Counted from the stretch's first letter, positions 22,444 through 35,400 are shown. The stretch: DNA of 52,999 nucleotides from Haplosporangium gracile (GCA_015499985.1 JAAAUF010000149.1:328-53326), one strand, 5' to 3'. Notes: generated by a model from the sequence alone, not told the origin. Made by a program: numbers and translations.

Positions 22444-22449
22444 AATAAA
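22444..22449 (+). terminator. Poly(A) signal AATAAA after CCT4
   Basis: AATAAA on the plus strand, about 46 nt past the CCT4 stop codon and within the 104-bp spacer shared with the convergent downstream gene. Confidence 0.5.
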
Positions 22450-22502
22450 CATTTGTTTCTGCATCTGGACTCGTTATTGCTGTTGGCGGTTCTGATGATC
22501 TT

Positions 22503-25168
22503 TTATTGAAGGGCGTCAAGACGTACTTCGAGTGCGTTGAGCGGATTGATGGATGAGGCTGGTCCAAACATGGCCCTCCAAAGGTTTGACGACGACATTA
22601 GAGAAGAATCCTGCTGAAGGTCAGATATATCCTTTAACGCTTTTGTGATTTGTGTCCTGTCTTGTAAAAGTGTACTGGAGGGTAATTGGAGGGCAAGAAG
22701 TTGAAAGGCTACACCAGCAAGCAATAGTGCAGAACTAGACATCGAATCGGACGAAGACCTGTGGTCGATGCGTTGTAAGAGTGGAAGAAGATGTTCAAAG
22801 AGGCGGGTCAAAAAGACACCATAGATACTTGGCTGGGCAGGGTCACCGTAGTTGTCGTTGTTGTTGTCGACGATGTTTTGGGATTGGTAGGAGATCCAAG
22901 TAGACTCCTTATGGGCTGGGAAGAGGAGGCAGAAGAGTGTGAGGCAGAGCTCTAGGTCCTCACTGAGGTGATCGAAGGTTGGTGTTGTAGTTGTAGTTAC
23001 TGCTGAGGACGTATTGAATGAGAATTTGGGCTCACTTCTGTAGACCATGCTTGCGAGGAAGATGTCTAAGCAAGTTGCCTTTATGTCTTGAACCTATTCC
23101 ACGAACGAAGCTTTGAAAGGTGAGTGTTGCCTATTCAAATACTTCAGTATTGACTACAAGTTGGTAACATGAACAAAGAAAAATACCTTTTCTCGGGCAA
23201 GAAGAGTGGGACTAAAGGTCTCTTCAAGGTCCCTGCAAGCTTCCAAACTCAAGGCGGTCATCCAGAGCAGTCTTGGTAAAAAGTGCTCAGGTGCGACAGG
23301 GACCGATAGCAGGAGCTGCTTCAAGCTGTCATGCAGTCTCTCAACCTTGAACACATCAATATGGTTTCCATTTGAAGCCTTGAGGGACCTGGATAATTGT
23401 ACACCCGCACTTGTCAAGTGGCGTTGCGACTTTGCAAGGACGTCTTGATAATCTAGATATATGAGTAGCACCTGCTCAAAAGCACTATTCACGCCATCCA
23501 TATCAAACATCTCCGAATCCTTGGAGAAGAGAGGAGTCTGGCTACTGAGAACAGGTCGCACTTGCTGCTGGCCCGTGAGAACATGTAGAACACCCTCTGA
23601 GAGAATTTCAGAGGGGACAAAGCCTAGCTCGAGGAGGGAGGGTGAGATCCCCATTGTACGAACAGTGTCGAGGAACAAAAGCATTTGTGGCCTGCACTCG
23701 TCTAAGTAACAGGAGACGATATAGTCGCGGTTTAGGAGAGCCGCCCAATGCGTTGTTGGCATGAACTATGACATGAATCGTTGGAATTTTGAGTATGAGA
23801 GTAAAAGCCAATAAGCGCGTCATGTCAAAAAATGAATATTGAAGACCAGCGGTACCTTGGTGATGAGTTCTGGACTGTTGTAACGCGAAGGTTCTGATAC
23901 AGCGTTCTCAAAGTACTGGTACATCCTATTGGGAGAAGAAATATTAGCCGTTTGGTATGCTACATTTTGATTGACGGTTCAACGGAGGCGCGGTATCAAT
24001 GTGAGGAGAGTATTCAGTGGGCGGTACCTGAACTTGAGCTGTTCTAGTGTAGATGTAGGTTGTCGTGACCCAATCTTCTTTGCGACGCGTTGGACCAACG
24101 ATCTGAACTCGACATCTTCATATGAGTTTTTCAATAGCTACGAGAATGAGAATCAAAAAATCACAATTATTGATAATGCTTGAATATTGATGGTGTAACG
24201 TTCAATGGGATTTAGAAAAGAGAGGAGAGTGAATTACCAGGTTGTCAATCTTTTCAGAAAGTTGTATCCGAGTCTCCAAATGATGCAAGACGAACTCTGC
24301 AGGTCCCAGGATAAACTTGAGCATGGATGTGCGCGCATAGAGAGGAAGAGGTTCTTCACACGTCATTTCTATGCATATTGAAGTCGCCAGAGTACGAAGA
24401 GGGTCTAGGCCGAGGTTGCTGCGTTAGATGTGCTATCATTGTCGAGCTCGCGGCTAAGGAAACAGCAGAAAGAAGTGTAGCTTACAGCAGCAATCGGTGT
24501 CTTTCAGATGAATGCAGAGGGAAAGTAACCGCTCGCATCCATGTACTTCAGCACCGTCGATGATGGATGCGATTACTACATTGAACACGGCGCGCGCATT
24601 GGCCTACAGTTCAGTTGAAAGAAGCCAGAAATTGTCAGTTTTGAGAAGTAAGCGCACCTGAAAGAGTGAGTCTTAAATTGTTAAAAATAAAAAATACCTC
24701 AATGGAATGCTTGAAGGAGACGAGTGGTTTGCGTAGGTTGACGGTCGCCCAGAATAAAAAGTCTATTATGGTGATGTTGGTGAACTCTGCTTCCCAGGAT
24801 GCAGCCAGTAAGGTCGCTCTGGCCGATCGTTGCTCCTGAGTAGTGTCACCAGGTATTATGAATTGTCGAGCGAGGGAATGTTCTTGTGTGAAGGTCTGCA
24901 GTTCGCGGAATAATGGCGAGAGGGAAGGACTGAAGTTGATGGTAACAGTCGTCGAAGCCTCCTTGTAGAAGAGGAGCGTGGCTGCCAGTAGTCGGTCTGC
25001 CTTTTGGACGTCGGTCTCGTCCTTGGGTGGGTTCCTGGACTGGTTGTCATGGTTTGAATGTGGAGAGGAGGAATGCAGGGGCGTGTGTTGCTGTTGCTGT
25101 TGCGAATGAAAGTAGCTATGTGTTGATGTTTTAATGCGAGTCCTCGATTCGGATACTTTGTGGTTCAT
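22503..25168 (-). CDS. Unrecognised 701-aa helical protein, seven exons
   Basis: Model (minus): 25168..24698, 24603..24486, 24404..24238, 24137..24028, 23925..23856, 23765..23187, 23093..22503, 701 aa, with phase consistent throughout. For exon 3 the acceptor CCTAG| at 24405 is needed to keep frame; the nearer one leaves a stop. I do not recognise the family. The first 55 residues are low complexity (Ser, His, Gln, with a short polyQ). The remainder is Leu-rich and looks alpha-helical throughout, HEAT/ARM-like in feel but without a repeat I can define. It is broken by an Asn/Asp/Thr-rich loop near the C-terminus (22860-23030). There is no signal peptide, membrane segment or catalytic motif. 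It shares a 204-bp divergent promoter with the BRCA1-like gene, which hints at but does not show co-regulation. Confidence 0.8.
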
Positions 25169-25372
25169 GGTTGCATGGATGGTTGATCAAGACGAGGTGA
25201 ATGTGTAGGAGGCGGTGATGTTAACGATCTCAGACAACGAAAGTTCCTTTTCTCTAGCGCATAAAAAAATGGTGGCGTTCGGCACCGGTCACATATAGCG
25301 ACGTTTTGGTGATCAACAACACCCTCGCTTCACTTTCACCCTCATCGCTGCACCACTACATTAACACCCTGA
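25169..25372. promoter_or_regulatory. Shared divergent promoter, 701-aa protein / BRCA1-like
   Basis: 204 bp separate the start codons. At 25264-25277 the plus strand reads AAAAAAATGGTGGCG, the reverse complement of the CGCCACCATTTT-type word found in other spacers of the window. Confidence 0.5.
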
Positions 25373-27664
25373 ATGCACTCAAAAACGAAAATCCACAACC
25401 ATAATAGCATACCTCAGGATGAGGATGAGTCTGATGGCGAACAGGAGATCCTGCCAGACACTACGGTCGGAATTCTGCGTCGCATGGCAGAAGAGATCAA
25501 ATGTCCCATCTGGTGAGCGACCAAGGAATGCCAGTTCTTTTCAACCTTTATTTTCTCGTATTGGGTCTTATTGTATAGGAAACCTAAGAGACGTTGTGCC
25601 CGCACTTTCAAGTGAAAAAAATCATTGACGCGTCTCAAACTTCTATATGATAGCTTAGGAACGATGGAGAGACCCATGTCAACAGGCTGTAACCACACCT
25701 TCTGTCACGATTGCATCCTCCACGCGCTGAGCCGCAGTGATGGCTGTCCGCTTTGCAAGACACATATCCACAAGCGAGGGTTAAACAGAGTTGACCACCT
25801 TGAGCAGGTCATCGAAGCTTTTAACCAGCTCAAGGAGGCGTTTGAGCAAGAGGATGGCCACAGTAAGTTCTTTAGAAACCTCAGTCGGCTTTGGTTGCCA
25901 CCAAAAAATTGCTCTTCAGTTGACAGCTCCCTTACAAAAGCGAAAAAATTATTCTGTTCCTCTTGAACGCGACGTTCAATTGGCAGCATTGTCCCAGGCA
26001 TCTAGGCATTTCGAAACTGAGCCCCAGGAGAACTTGACACAGCTGTACCCATACCCTGAAAAGACGAGCGAGTCCTCTCCAAGTACATCATCCAAACCTG
26101 TCAATCCCTCTACTACCTCATCTATTACAAAAATCCCTACTACTACTGCTGCTGCAACGCGTTTTCCCACCGCGGAACCAGCACTTTCCTTCCGTCAGCC
26201 CTCACTTCGCATCCATGATTCCCCTTCCACACAGTCAACCTTGCCCGAACAAAGCCAGTATATTGAAGAAAGCGATGCGATGAGTGATATGGACTGCTTT
26301 GATGTGGATCTGGATAGTGTATCTGCAGATCAAGCGGCTCTTTTAGCCGAGAAGATGTTGGCCATGATGTTTCTTGGTCCTTCGAACGAGTCATCTACTC
26401 TGACTTCACGCCCCATTTCTTCTCGCAGAACTGATCATGTAGTGTCACAGAGTTGTTCGCCCACGCATACAGCTGTAAAGCAAGAGAGCAACGTTGACTA
26501 TGACGAAGATGAGCCTACACAACCACGGCAAGATCACATACAGGTTAAAGCGGAGGCACCATCGAGTATTGACTTGTACTTCAGTGGTGCTACTCAAGAG
26601 AGGGCGTCAAGCGAGGTCAATATAGTTATCTGTGGGACATATCTTGCATCACAGAAGAAGGTAAGGTTTTGCATAGCTTGCACAATTTCAAGTACTAGAA
26701 ACGTCACCTCTAACTCTGTTTTCGTTTCCCTATTTGTGTTCTAGACGCGGATGGACGGTGTGATCAAGAGCCTCAAAGGCAAGGCGATCAATGAGCTGAC
26801 GAGTAGGCCGACCCATATAGTCATGGATATAAGTAAGCCAAATGCTCACCTGCAGATGGCGCGGTGGTGTGTCATTTGGTTGTCGTAACTAATACAACGT
26901 CCTCTCGCCTCCTTCGTCCTCAGCACCCGAACAATGTCAGAAAGGGGGCGGCAGAACCGTCAAATTTTTCATGGGCATTCTTTACGGCTCCTGGGTTGTT
27001 CGATTTGATTGTAAGTCTCATTCATATCCTATGTTGCGCGCTGTTTGGGAAGGATGAGAGGTAGTGCTGACAATTTACAACAAATGCTTTGGTAGGGATT
27101 CTTGCGTCGCAAGAAGCAGGATACTGGGTGGACGAGACTTCATACCAGATTACCGACAATGAGATGAAATGCAATCCAGCAAAACTCTCCCGAGCCAGTC
27201 GCTCACGAGGGGTAAGTCCTGTAGGCGCTGTTTACTCTCATCTTTGTAGATTGCCCCTATCTTGTTCTAAAATAAGCTGTCCTGTACTCATTGTCAAACA
27301 CCATTAGGATCCTCCACTGTTTACAAACTATGAGTTTCAACTCATTGGTCCATTCGTGACACCGACAAGGGACGAAATGGAGCTGATGGTTAAGACTGGA
27401 GGCGGGACCACTGTTTCTAGGCTCTCACAGTGCGACCGATCTACCGCAATCAACGGCAGTGGTGACTTCACAAAACATGTGTTGTTGTACGATCAGACCA
27501 ATGATGGAGTGATGAGTCTCAAGAAACTCAAGGCGGACATAGGATCGATTCTGGCGCAGGGACGTTCGATTGGAAAAGAGGTTTCTATAGTTCCTTGTAA
27601 GACTCTGTTGGATTGCATTTCTCAGTATGATATGGACAAGATGGTTGAGACTGTTCCTTCGTGA
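25373..27664 (+). CDS. BRCA1/BARD1-like protein: RING finger plus tandem BRCT
   Basis: Model join(25373..25512, 25654..25862, 25927..26660, 26745..26832, 26924..27010, 27096..27211, 27308..27664), 576 aa. A C3HC4 RING lies at residues 44-81 (C44, C47, C59, H61, C64, C67, C78, C81), flanked by helices as in BRCA1. The middle (about 115-345) is Ser/Thr/Pro-rich and disordered, with a short coding polyT/A stretch. Two BRCT repeats fill about 350-576, with GILYGSWVVRFDW ending the first and GPFVTPTRDEMELMV opening the second. RTxK at 401-404 matches the phosphopeptide-contacting R1699/K1702 of human BRCA1. The equivalent of S1655 is Cys352. There are no ankyrin repeats, so it is not a full BARD1, yet BRCT2 (GGGTTVSRLS) resembles BARD1. 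Family role: E3 ubiquitin ligase in homologous recombination. S. cerevisiae and S. pombe lack it. I am sure of the architecture and less sure of BRCA1 versus BARD1. Confidence 0.88.
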
Positions 27665-28143
27665 GTGTATCGCCTTACTTTTCCCAGTTGCCGATCGTTC
27701 CTCGACCTCTTATGAATATAAAAAAAACTACCGTCCATTGCATCATATATTCCTGAGTCCTGTCCTCGGATATGAAAGTTGCTCATTTGGTCCGACGCGT
27801 CAAATATGACCAATTGAAGCCCTGCGCATGCCATTGTTTTTATTCTATGATATGGTTTTTATTCCTTGTTGCCTATTGGCGTGGGGTGAGTTGTTGCCGT
27901 TTGTCCATTGCGATAATCATTCCCGTAGTCTTCTGTGTGTGCGGCTCAGTCGTTGTACAATGTCGCGCTTGAGAAAAGCTTGCGGATCAAACTACTGCAA
28001 GTGGGTTGGCTGTTGCTGTTGTGGTTGAAAGTCGAGTAAGCGGTTGTGATGGGTAAAAGTGAAGGAGTGAGGAGGGACGAGATCCAGTTGTTGATGTCTC
28101 GAATTTTGGTGGCGACATTAAAATTGGTTGAACGATCGCAAAT
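27665..28143. other. Convergent 3' spacer, BRCA1-like / 80-aa protein
   Basis: 479 bp between two stop codons on opposite strands. The open frames within it (for example 27828-28028) are short and unlike proteins. It probably holds both 3' UTRs. Confidence 0.5.
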
Positions 28144-28622
28144 TTATGCGTCCTGGGCGAGTCTCCTCTCGCGGTTGGCGAGAAGAACTTCCTTGCGCTC
28201 CTTCAACAACTCGTTTTGTCTCTGCTCAACGTTGTGAACAAAGTATCCGACGCCTCCGAGAGCAACAGCGGCAGCACCGTATCCGACGAATCCTAATTTG
28301 ATTGTCAGTGCAAAATCATTCCAGCGTTAGTTACTGGTTCTTGGTCCGCCTGTAGTCCCAATCATTCTGCTCTTTGTTCTGCCATATGCTCCTTAAGTCT
28401 AAAGGGTGCATGTCTCCTGCTGCATGCGCGACAAGATCTCTCCGGTGTAGCTCTAGTCCTTGATTCGACCAGACGTGTCCGGACGTCCGCAAAAAAGGCA
28501 GAAAGAAAAGGCGACGGATTTCGCTTACCGCTGATGATGGGGCGGCGCTGGATGGTAAGGGCGACGGCACGGGCAGCAACGCCAAAGGTAGCGAAACCAG
28601 CAACACTTGTAATGAGGGCCAT
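28144..28622 (-). CDS. Small 80-aa membrane protein, probably mitochondrial
   Basis: Two exons (28622..28529, 28292..28144) give 80 aa; the intron is 236 nt. The ATG at 28622 opens a hydrophobic N-terminus (MALITSVAGFATFGVAARAVAL), then a basic turn (QRRP), a glycine/alanine-rich membrane-like segment (FVGYGAAAVALGGVGYFV) and a charged helix rich in E, R, K and Q that ends RRLAQDA. The layout (short positive N-terminus, one or two membrane spans, amphipathic charged tail) is typical of small accessory subunits of inner mitochondrial membrane complexes, but I cannot name the family. The splice junction falls within a glycine codon and phase is kept. It is divergent from TRA1. Confidence 0.75.
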
Positions 28623-29408
28623 TGTAGGAGAATATGTAGTGTTGAAGTGAGGACTGATGGCAAAGATCTCCGGCGGCCCTTCTTCAGAGATCTCCGGAGA
28701 GGTAGCGAATGCAGAGCCTTAGTCTTCGGTGACTTCAGTAGATTTACAGAAGTCACGTGCTACTAAAATGAATTCTCGAGTGGGATCGCCCACTTTTTTT
28801 GATTTTTTTTAGATTCCTTCCCTCGGTTGCCCGCCAACCACTTCTTTCGTCCTTTTCCCACTCATTCTTTTCTGCTTCTTTCATCTTTCTCTTCTTCACA
28901 CTTACAACTCCACCAGGGATTCACATCCATTTTCTTCCTTTCCCTTCCTCCTCTCTACATTCACACTAATAACCATCCACCATTCTCAACGGCATCAACA
29001 TCAAAGTCACGCTTTTCCTCTCCTTCGCTACCCCATTTTTTTCTTACAAAACACCAAACCTCTCAGGGGAAACAAAAATAAGGAAATAAGCGTCGCCCGT
29101 CCCTGCTTCAATTTTTATAACCAACTCGGCCAAAATTTAACAAGCTCGACGCGTCCGCTCTTGGCAACAAACTACTTGTCTTCTCCTTCGTTACCACTGA
29201 CAACATCAAAGACTCGAATCCTTCTGCTTACTATAACAGCGACACCATTTACTTCACGAGCTTCCCCTCAGGTAATAATATAACACACAGCGAGTTGGTC
29301 CTAAGACGATTAATTTCAGGCGTCAATCTCAAGTGGTCTAGGAACTGACCGAATACGACTGTTGTTTTTTTTTCTGTTGACTTTTTAGACACATAGCACA
29401 TACACATC
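28623..29408. promoter_or_regulatory. Divergent promoter and TRA1 5' leader with probable UTR intron
   Basis: This 786-bp spacer carries a strongly pyrimidine-rich plus strand from about 28800 to 29060, then a leader before the TRA1 ATG. A probable 5'-UTR intron spans 29272-29389: donor CTCAG|GTAATA and acceptor CTTTTTAG|ACAC. That would leave the initiator 19 nt into the next exon (ACATCATGGCC context). Antisense to the leader no gene is supported. Confidence 0.55.
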
Positions 29409-32400
29409 ATGGCCGCACCTGCAGTAGTCAACTGCGAGGTCTTTGCGACACGACTCTCCGATCCAGCTTTGGGTAAGGCGACAGCAATATTTGTCAGGCG
29501 CAGAGCCATATGCATTTTACAATCCCACGATCAAAATGGTAGATTATGGACAGTTTATTGACACTCTCTTTCTATTGGCAACAGATGTGAAGCTGAAGGT
29601 TAAGATTGCCTCTGAGCTGAGGGACTCAGTGGAGATTTTTCAATCAGTGGAGTATGCGCGCTTCCTCTCGATCCTGATGCCAGTCTTTACAGATATCCTT
29701 ATGAACGGACAACCCGTCTTTGCTAGCAACGCCCCCGAGCAGGTATGGAGCAAAAACTCGCCACCTCTGTTTCCATCTTTCCGTGATGCAACAGAAATTT
29801 TAGTCGTTCTCTCTTACTCGTTTTCCAGTACGTTGCTAACATGTCATTACTCCATTCGTTGCTATAGAAACTGCGAAGCACAATTCTGGAGATCTTACAT
29901 CGGTTCCCTCATAACGACTCTTTCCGCGCATACGCCCCAGAACTTTTGAAGCTGTTGATGCATCTCCTCAGGGTGGAAAACGAGGACAACGCAGTGACAT
30001 GTTTAAAGACAATCATTGATCTGCATCGGTCGTACAAGCAGATTCTTGAGAGCCAAGTTCAACCATTCATCGACATTGTGCAGGAGATGTATCGCAACAT
30101 GGAACAGACCGTCAAGGATCAGTTCGACAACCCAGGAACCCCATTGGGCCAAACGGTATGAACCTTTTGCGACTGGGTACTGTCGTTTGCAAGACTACGT
30201 TTCTGTCTGTTTCTGAGCCAGTTTTTTAACCTATCGCCACTTTTGCTGGTTGTCATAGCCTGGTGGACCATCTGCCTTTACATCGCCTCGACCGGTGTCA
30301 CCGGCTTCAGAACTCTCTGACCAACCCTCGAAGATCCTTGCCAAGAGTTTGTTCAGTTTCAAAGTCTTGACAGAGTGTCCGATCATCGTGGTTCTTCTCT
30401 TCCAGACCCATCGCCAATTCGTCAACCCCAACATTGCCACATTCGTCCCCTTGATCATTCAGGTAACAAGGGGCTTTGTGATTATAATGACGTACTGATT
30501 TTGTGTGAGTTTGATAGCCAATCTGACCACTTTTAATATTATTTGAAATAATAGACGCTGGGCTTGCAAGCCAGTCAGCAAGCAGAGGCGCAAAGGTTGG
30601 CGAGCGCGCATGGCGAAGTGTTTGTGGGAGTCAGTCCGGCGATTCGCAACAGGACAGTATACACGGAGTTTATTGTGGCACAAGTCAAGGTAGGACGCAC
30701 CCCTTGGCATAATCCTAGTATTCTTGTAATAACACCAACTACGACTAAGCAACGGTCAACTAACACGACATATTCATTTTTTAGACAATGTCGTTTCTTG
30801 CATATATCCTTCGTGGATCAGCCAACGTATTACGGCCTCACCAGAATGCGATCCCAGACTTTGTGATTCGACTCTTGCGCGATTGTCCACCAGAAGCAGC
30901 AGCAACCCGAAAGGTACCGCTTCGCATCCTCTGCAGCTCAACTTCAGGCATTTTTCACAGGAAATGGAATACTAACGCCGCTTCTCACTCTTAACAATAG
31001 GAATTGCTCGTGGCAACGCGTCATATCTTGTCGATTGACTTTAGGCAGTCGTTCGTGCCAAAAATCGACATTTTGTTAAATGAGAAGGTTTTGGTCGGCA
31101 CCGGTGTTACATCTCACGAGACGCTTCGACCACTGGCTTACAGTATGCTTGCCGATCTGGTTCATCACGTCAGAGCTGAATTGACGCCAACACAGCTCGC
31201 CAAGACGGTATACATATATTCAAGGAACTTGCACGACCAGAGCCTCGCCTCTAGTATTCAGACTATGTGTGCCAAGCTTCTGTTGAACTTGGTCGATTGC
31301 ATTGTGCGCATCCCCAACGGCGAAGGTATAGTCCATATTCTGGACATATTTTGTTATGCCTCGACGGATCCTCTTTTCCCGACAGCATCTAATCAAGTTT
31401 TATGTTATAATTAATTAGGCAAGATTTTGTTGATCAAGATTTTGGACACCTTCACCAACAAGTTTGCGGCATTGAACTTGGCTTTCCCCGGCATCTTGAA
31501 GCAAGCGGAGCGGAAAAAGAACGGCGACGAGACGTCGGAGGATGACTTTGACTTTGAGAAAGCACGCTCGATTCACACTGCCTCAAGCTCAACAGATATC
31601 CCTGTGGATCCTGCTAAAGGTAATTTTTTTCTTTATTTGCATATGGTTTGACGCTCTGCCGTTTCGATTACTTATCTTCTGCACGATACTAACCTAGATT
31701 ATCTTGCATTATAGATGGGCGATTTTTGTTCAAGAACTTGGTGGCAGGACTGAAGACGATTCTTATCAATCTCAAGAACTTGAACGAACCCAATACTGCA
31801 GGAATGACGAACGCAGTCGCCCGGGACTATGTCCAAGAACAGTCCGAGATATTCACGCGTCTCTTTCAGGAGGGCTTGAAATGTTTCGACTACTACACGC
31901 TCGACGGCATCGACAACCCCACAGCTACACCAAAACCAGCAAACGACAAATCAAACCTGGATGCCACTCCAACAGGCCGACTCGGACCCACGTCAAAGGA
32001 GGAGAAGGAGACACTGGAGCATTTTGCTCTGGTGTTCACGATAGCCGACCCTGCCATCTTCCAGGAAGTGTTCACGTCGCAGATGGGCTTTTTGTTCGAC
32101 CAGACTCTCCTCAACATCTCGCTCCTGCAGATCCCGCAGTTCTTCCTCGCCAACGAGAACGTGTCCCAGAACTTTGCAGGAATCTTGTTCCGGTTCCTGG
32201 TGGATCGACTCGACAAACTCGGAGGCGAGGACCAGAACTACTCTTCGGTCATCCTTAGACTCTTCAAACTGGCGTTCATGGCTGTCACTCTCTTCCCTGA
32301 TGCCAACGAGATTGTACTCCAGCCTCATCTTGGCAACATCATCATGAACTCGATCAAACTTTCAACAAAGGCTAAGGAGCCCGTCAACTACTTTGTGCTT

Positions 32401-35400
32401 TTGCGCTCTCTGTTCAGGAGTATTGGTGGAGGCCGATTTGAGTTGCTCTACAACGAGGTCAAGCCGTTGCTTCAGGTGTTGCTCGAGGGACTCAACAGTC
32501 TTCTTGCTTTGGCCAACAAGCAGCATATGCGAGAGCTCTTCGTCGAGCTCTGTTTGACAGTGCCCGTTCGCCTTAGTGTATTGCTGCCCTACCTGAACTA
32601 CCTCATGAACCCTCTGGTATTAGCTCTCCAGGCAAGCCCAGAACTTGTGAGCCAAGGCCTCCGGACGCTGGAGCTTTGCATCGACAACCTAACACAGGAG
32701 TTCTTGGACCCCATCATGGCTCCTGTCATTACAGAATTGATGAACGCCCTCTGGAAGCACCTCAAGCCTCTTCCTTACAGCCCGGTTCACAGTCATGCCG
32801 CCATGAGAATTCTTGGCAAGCTCGGTGGCAGGAACCGCAGGATGCTCAAATACCCACCCAAGCTTCAGCATCATTCGCCTGCAGATGTTGGTGTCGATAT
32901 CAAGATCTACTTTGACCCAACACTGAAGCCTCACACTTTGCCTCTGGATTCTTCCTTGGCTCTCGCTGCTCAGACTTTGGAAGATCCCAACGCTAACATC
33001 TTTTACCGCGAGCATGCTTACAAGTTCCTCAAGGGCTGTGTTCCTCTCCTCATCGACACTTCGCTTGGACCTGAGAACCTGGATGAGCAGATCCAGACCC
33101 GTATCGCTATCTTTTCGCCACAGGAGGCAACGTCTCGACTCAGCATTGTCACCAACGCCATGGATGTCGACAAGGAGAGTGGCGACCTCGGAAAGTTTGA
33201 AAACAGGCGGCCCCAGGCACCCCGGTCACCTCCCTCCACCAAGAAGCTGGCTCAGGAGCGTGCGTTGAACCTTGTCCTGAGATCGCTCTTCATGGCGGCT
33301 TCAATCGATGAGCTCAAGGACGACGCATGGCCATTCCTTCAGGGTCTTATCCATCACTTTGCTCTCCTCCAGGTCGGTGAGGCTTTGGATTTCAAGGAGT
33401 CCAAGTCCCTCACCTTCGACGTACACCACATCAAGGGCCAGCTTCACTTGGACACCAACATCTTTGTGGACGCTGTTGTCGACATTATGACGTCGGAAAA
33501 CCTTCCCCTTCGCAAGTTGGCTGAGTCGGCCCTCCAGCTCCTGCACGAAACCTGCGTCACCGTCACTTCAAGCAAGGATGTCCTCTTTCAGCTTCCCGTG
33601 TTCCATTTGTTTGCGACGCGCTTCTCTTCCAGCTGTTATAAACAGGAATGGTTCCGCAAGAGCGGGGGTTGCTTTGGTATTTCAATCATGTGCTCACAGC
33701 TGGATATGGGCGCCAAATGGATGCTGGATCACGAACTTGAGTTTGTCAAAGCCCTGCTTTACATCCTTAAGGACATGTCGCCCGAACTTGCCACTGGAAA
33801 CGTTGAGGATGCTACGCAAACGTTGTCGCACGTCCTCAAGGTCTGCAACCGCCCCGAGGACAATGTCGAGTCGGCTGATCGCCAGGCCAAGTTTAACAAC
33901 CTGATCGGCCTCTTGATCTCCGAACTCTCCAACTCCAACAGCTCTGTGCGTGAGACGATCCAGTCCTCCTTCCAACTGCTCGCAGATTTGACTGGAAACG
34001 ACGTGACTGAGCTCCTTAAGCCTGTCCGTGAGCGACTCTTGTCACCCATCTTTGCCAAGCCCTTGCGAGCCCTTCCTTTTGCCATGCAGATCGGGCACAT
34101 TGATGCGATTACGTTTTGCTTGTCTCTCCGACCACCATTTTTGGACTTTAACGATGAGCTCGTCCGTCTCCTGCACGAAGCGTTGGCGTTGGCCGATGCA
34201 GAGGACCAAGCATTGGTTCCAAGGACTTCACAGTACAAGAACGCGTCTTCGCTCATCAACCTCCGCATTGTCTGTATTAAGCTGCTCTCCGCCGCAATGG
34301 CCTGCAACGACTTTTGCTCGCCCAAGCAGAGCACCACCCGCCAGCGCATCATCTCGGTCTTCTTTAAGTCTCTTTACAGCAAGTCTTCCGAGGTCGTTGA
34401 GGTTGCCAACAAGGGTTTGACGCAAGTGCTGGCGCAACAACACAAGCTGCCTCGCGATCTTCTTCAGGCTGGTCTTCGTCCTATTCTTATGAACCTTTCG
34501 GACTACAAGCGTCTCACTGTTGCCGGACTCGAGGGATTGGCACGTCTTTTGGAGCTCCTGACGAACTATTTCAAGGTCGAGATCGGAAAGAAGCTGCTGG
34601 ACCATCTGCGTCAGTGGGCCGAGCCGACGATGCTTCAAGAGTGTGCTGGCAAGCCATTGAGCGAGAACCAGGAAATTCGCATCATTGTTGGAATTCTAAA
34701 CGTTTTTTGCCTGCTACCCCAGGCTGCCAACGTGTTCCTGGATGAGTTGGTAACAGTGGTGCTTGACATGGAGGGACACCTTCGCCGCTCGATGTCCAGT
34801 CCCTTCAGACAGTCCCTTCTCAAATTCCTGAATCGTTACAGCGACGAGTCGGTCGATTACTTTTTGGATCGCCTCACCGAGGAACGCCACAGCCGCTTAT
34901 TTGTGGATCTCCTATCGACCGAGTTTGCAGCCCCCCTGCGCGCTGAGATTGTCAGGAACCCCGAGAAGCTGATCAAGAAGACGTTTGCAGATGCCGACGC
35001 CGCCGTCCAGTTCCACGGACTCACGATTACCCGCGCTATCTCCAAGTTCAACCCGGACTTTATCCCCACTAATCGATCTGTCCTCGACGCGCTTTTAACC
35101 ATGTGGCGTGCACCCGGCCGCTTGGAGCGTCTTCAGAGCGAGGATACATTGTCGTTGGCGAGACTTCGCGAGTCCCAGTACTTGGTCGAGGCATTCATTC
35201 TCTACCTTGGTCAGAACAAGGACGACGTCGAGGTCATTTTCGAAATGATCAGCATCTTTACTCAGGAGACGGTCATCGACTTCAGCTTCCTTAAGATGTT
35301 CTATATCGAGGAGATCGCTATCAAGGCGCCTGCCTCTAGGAAGAGAGCTATCCTGGAGCACTTCCTCACCATGTTCCAGGACAGGGCCATCCCCCAGGGT

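Noticed and set aside
31704..32258. 184-codon plus-strand frame overlapping TRA1
   Set aside because: It is an out-of-frame shadow of TRA1 exon 9, whose frame is conserved across the family.
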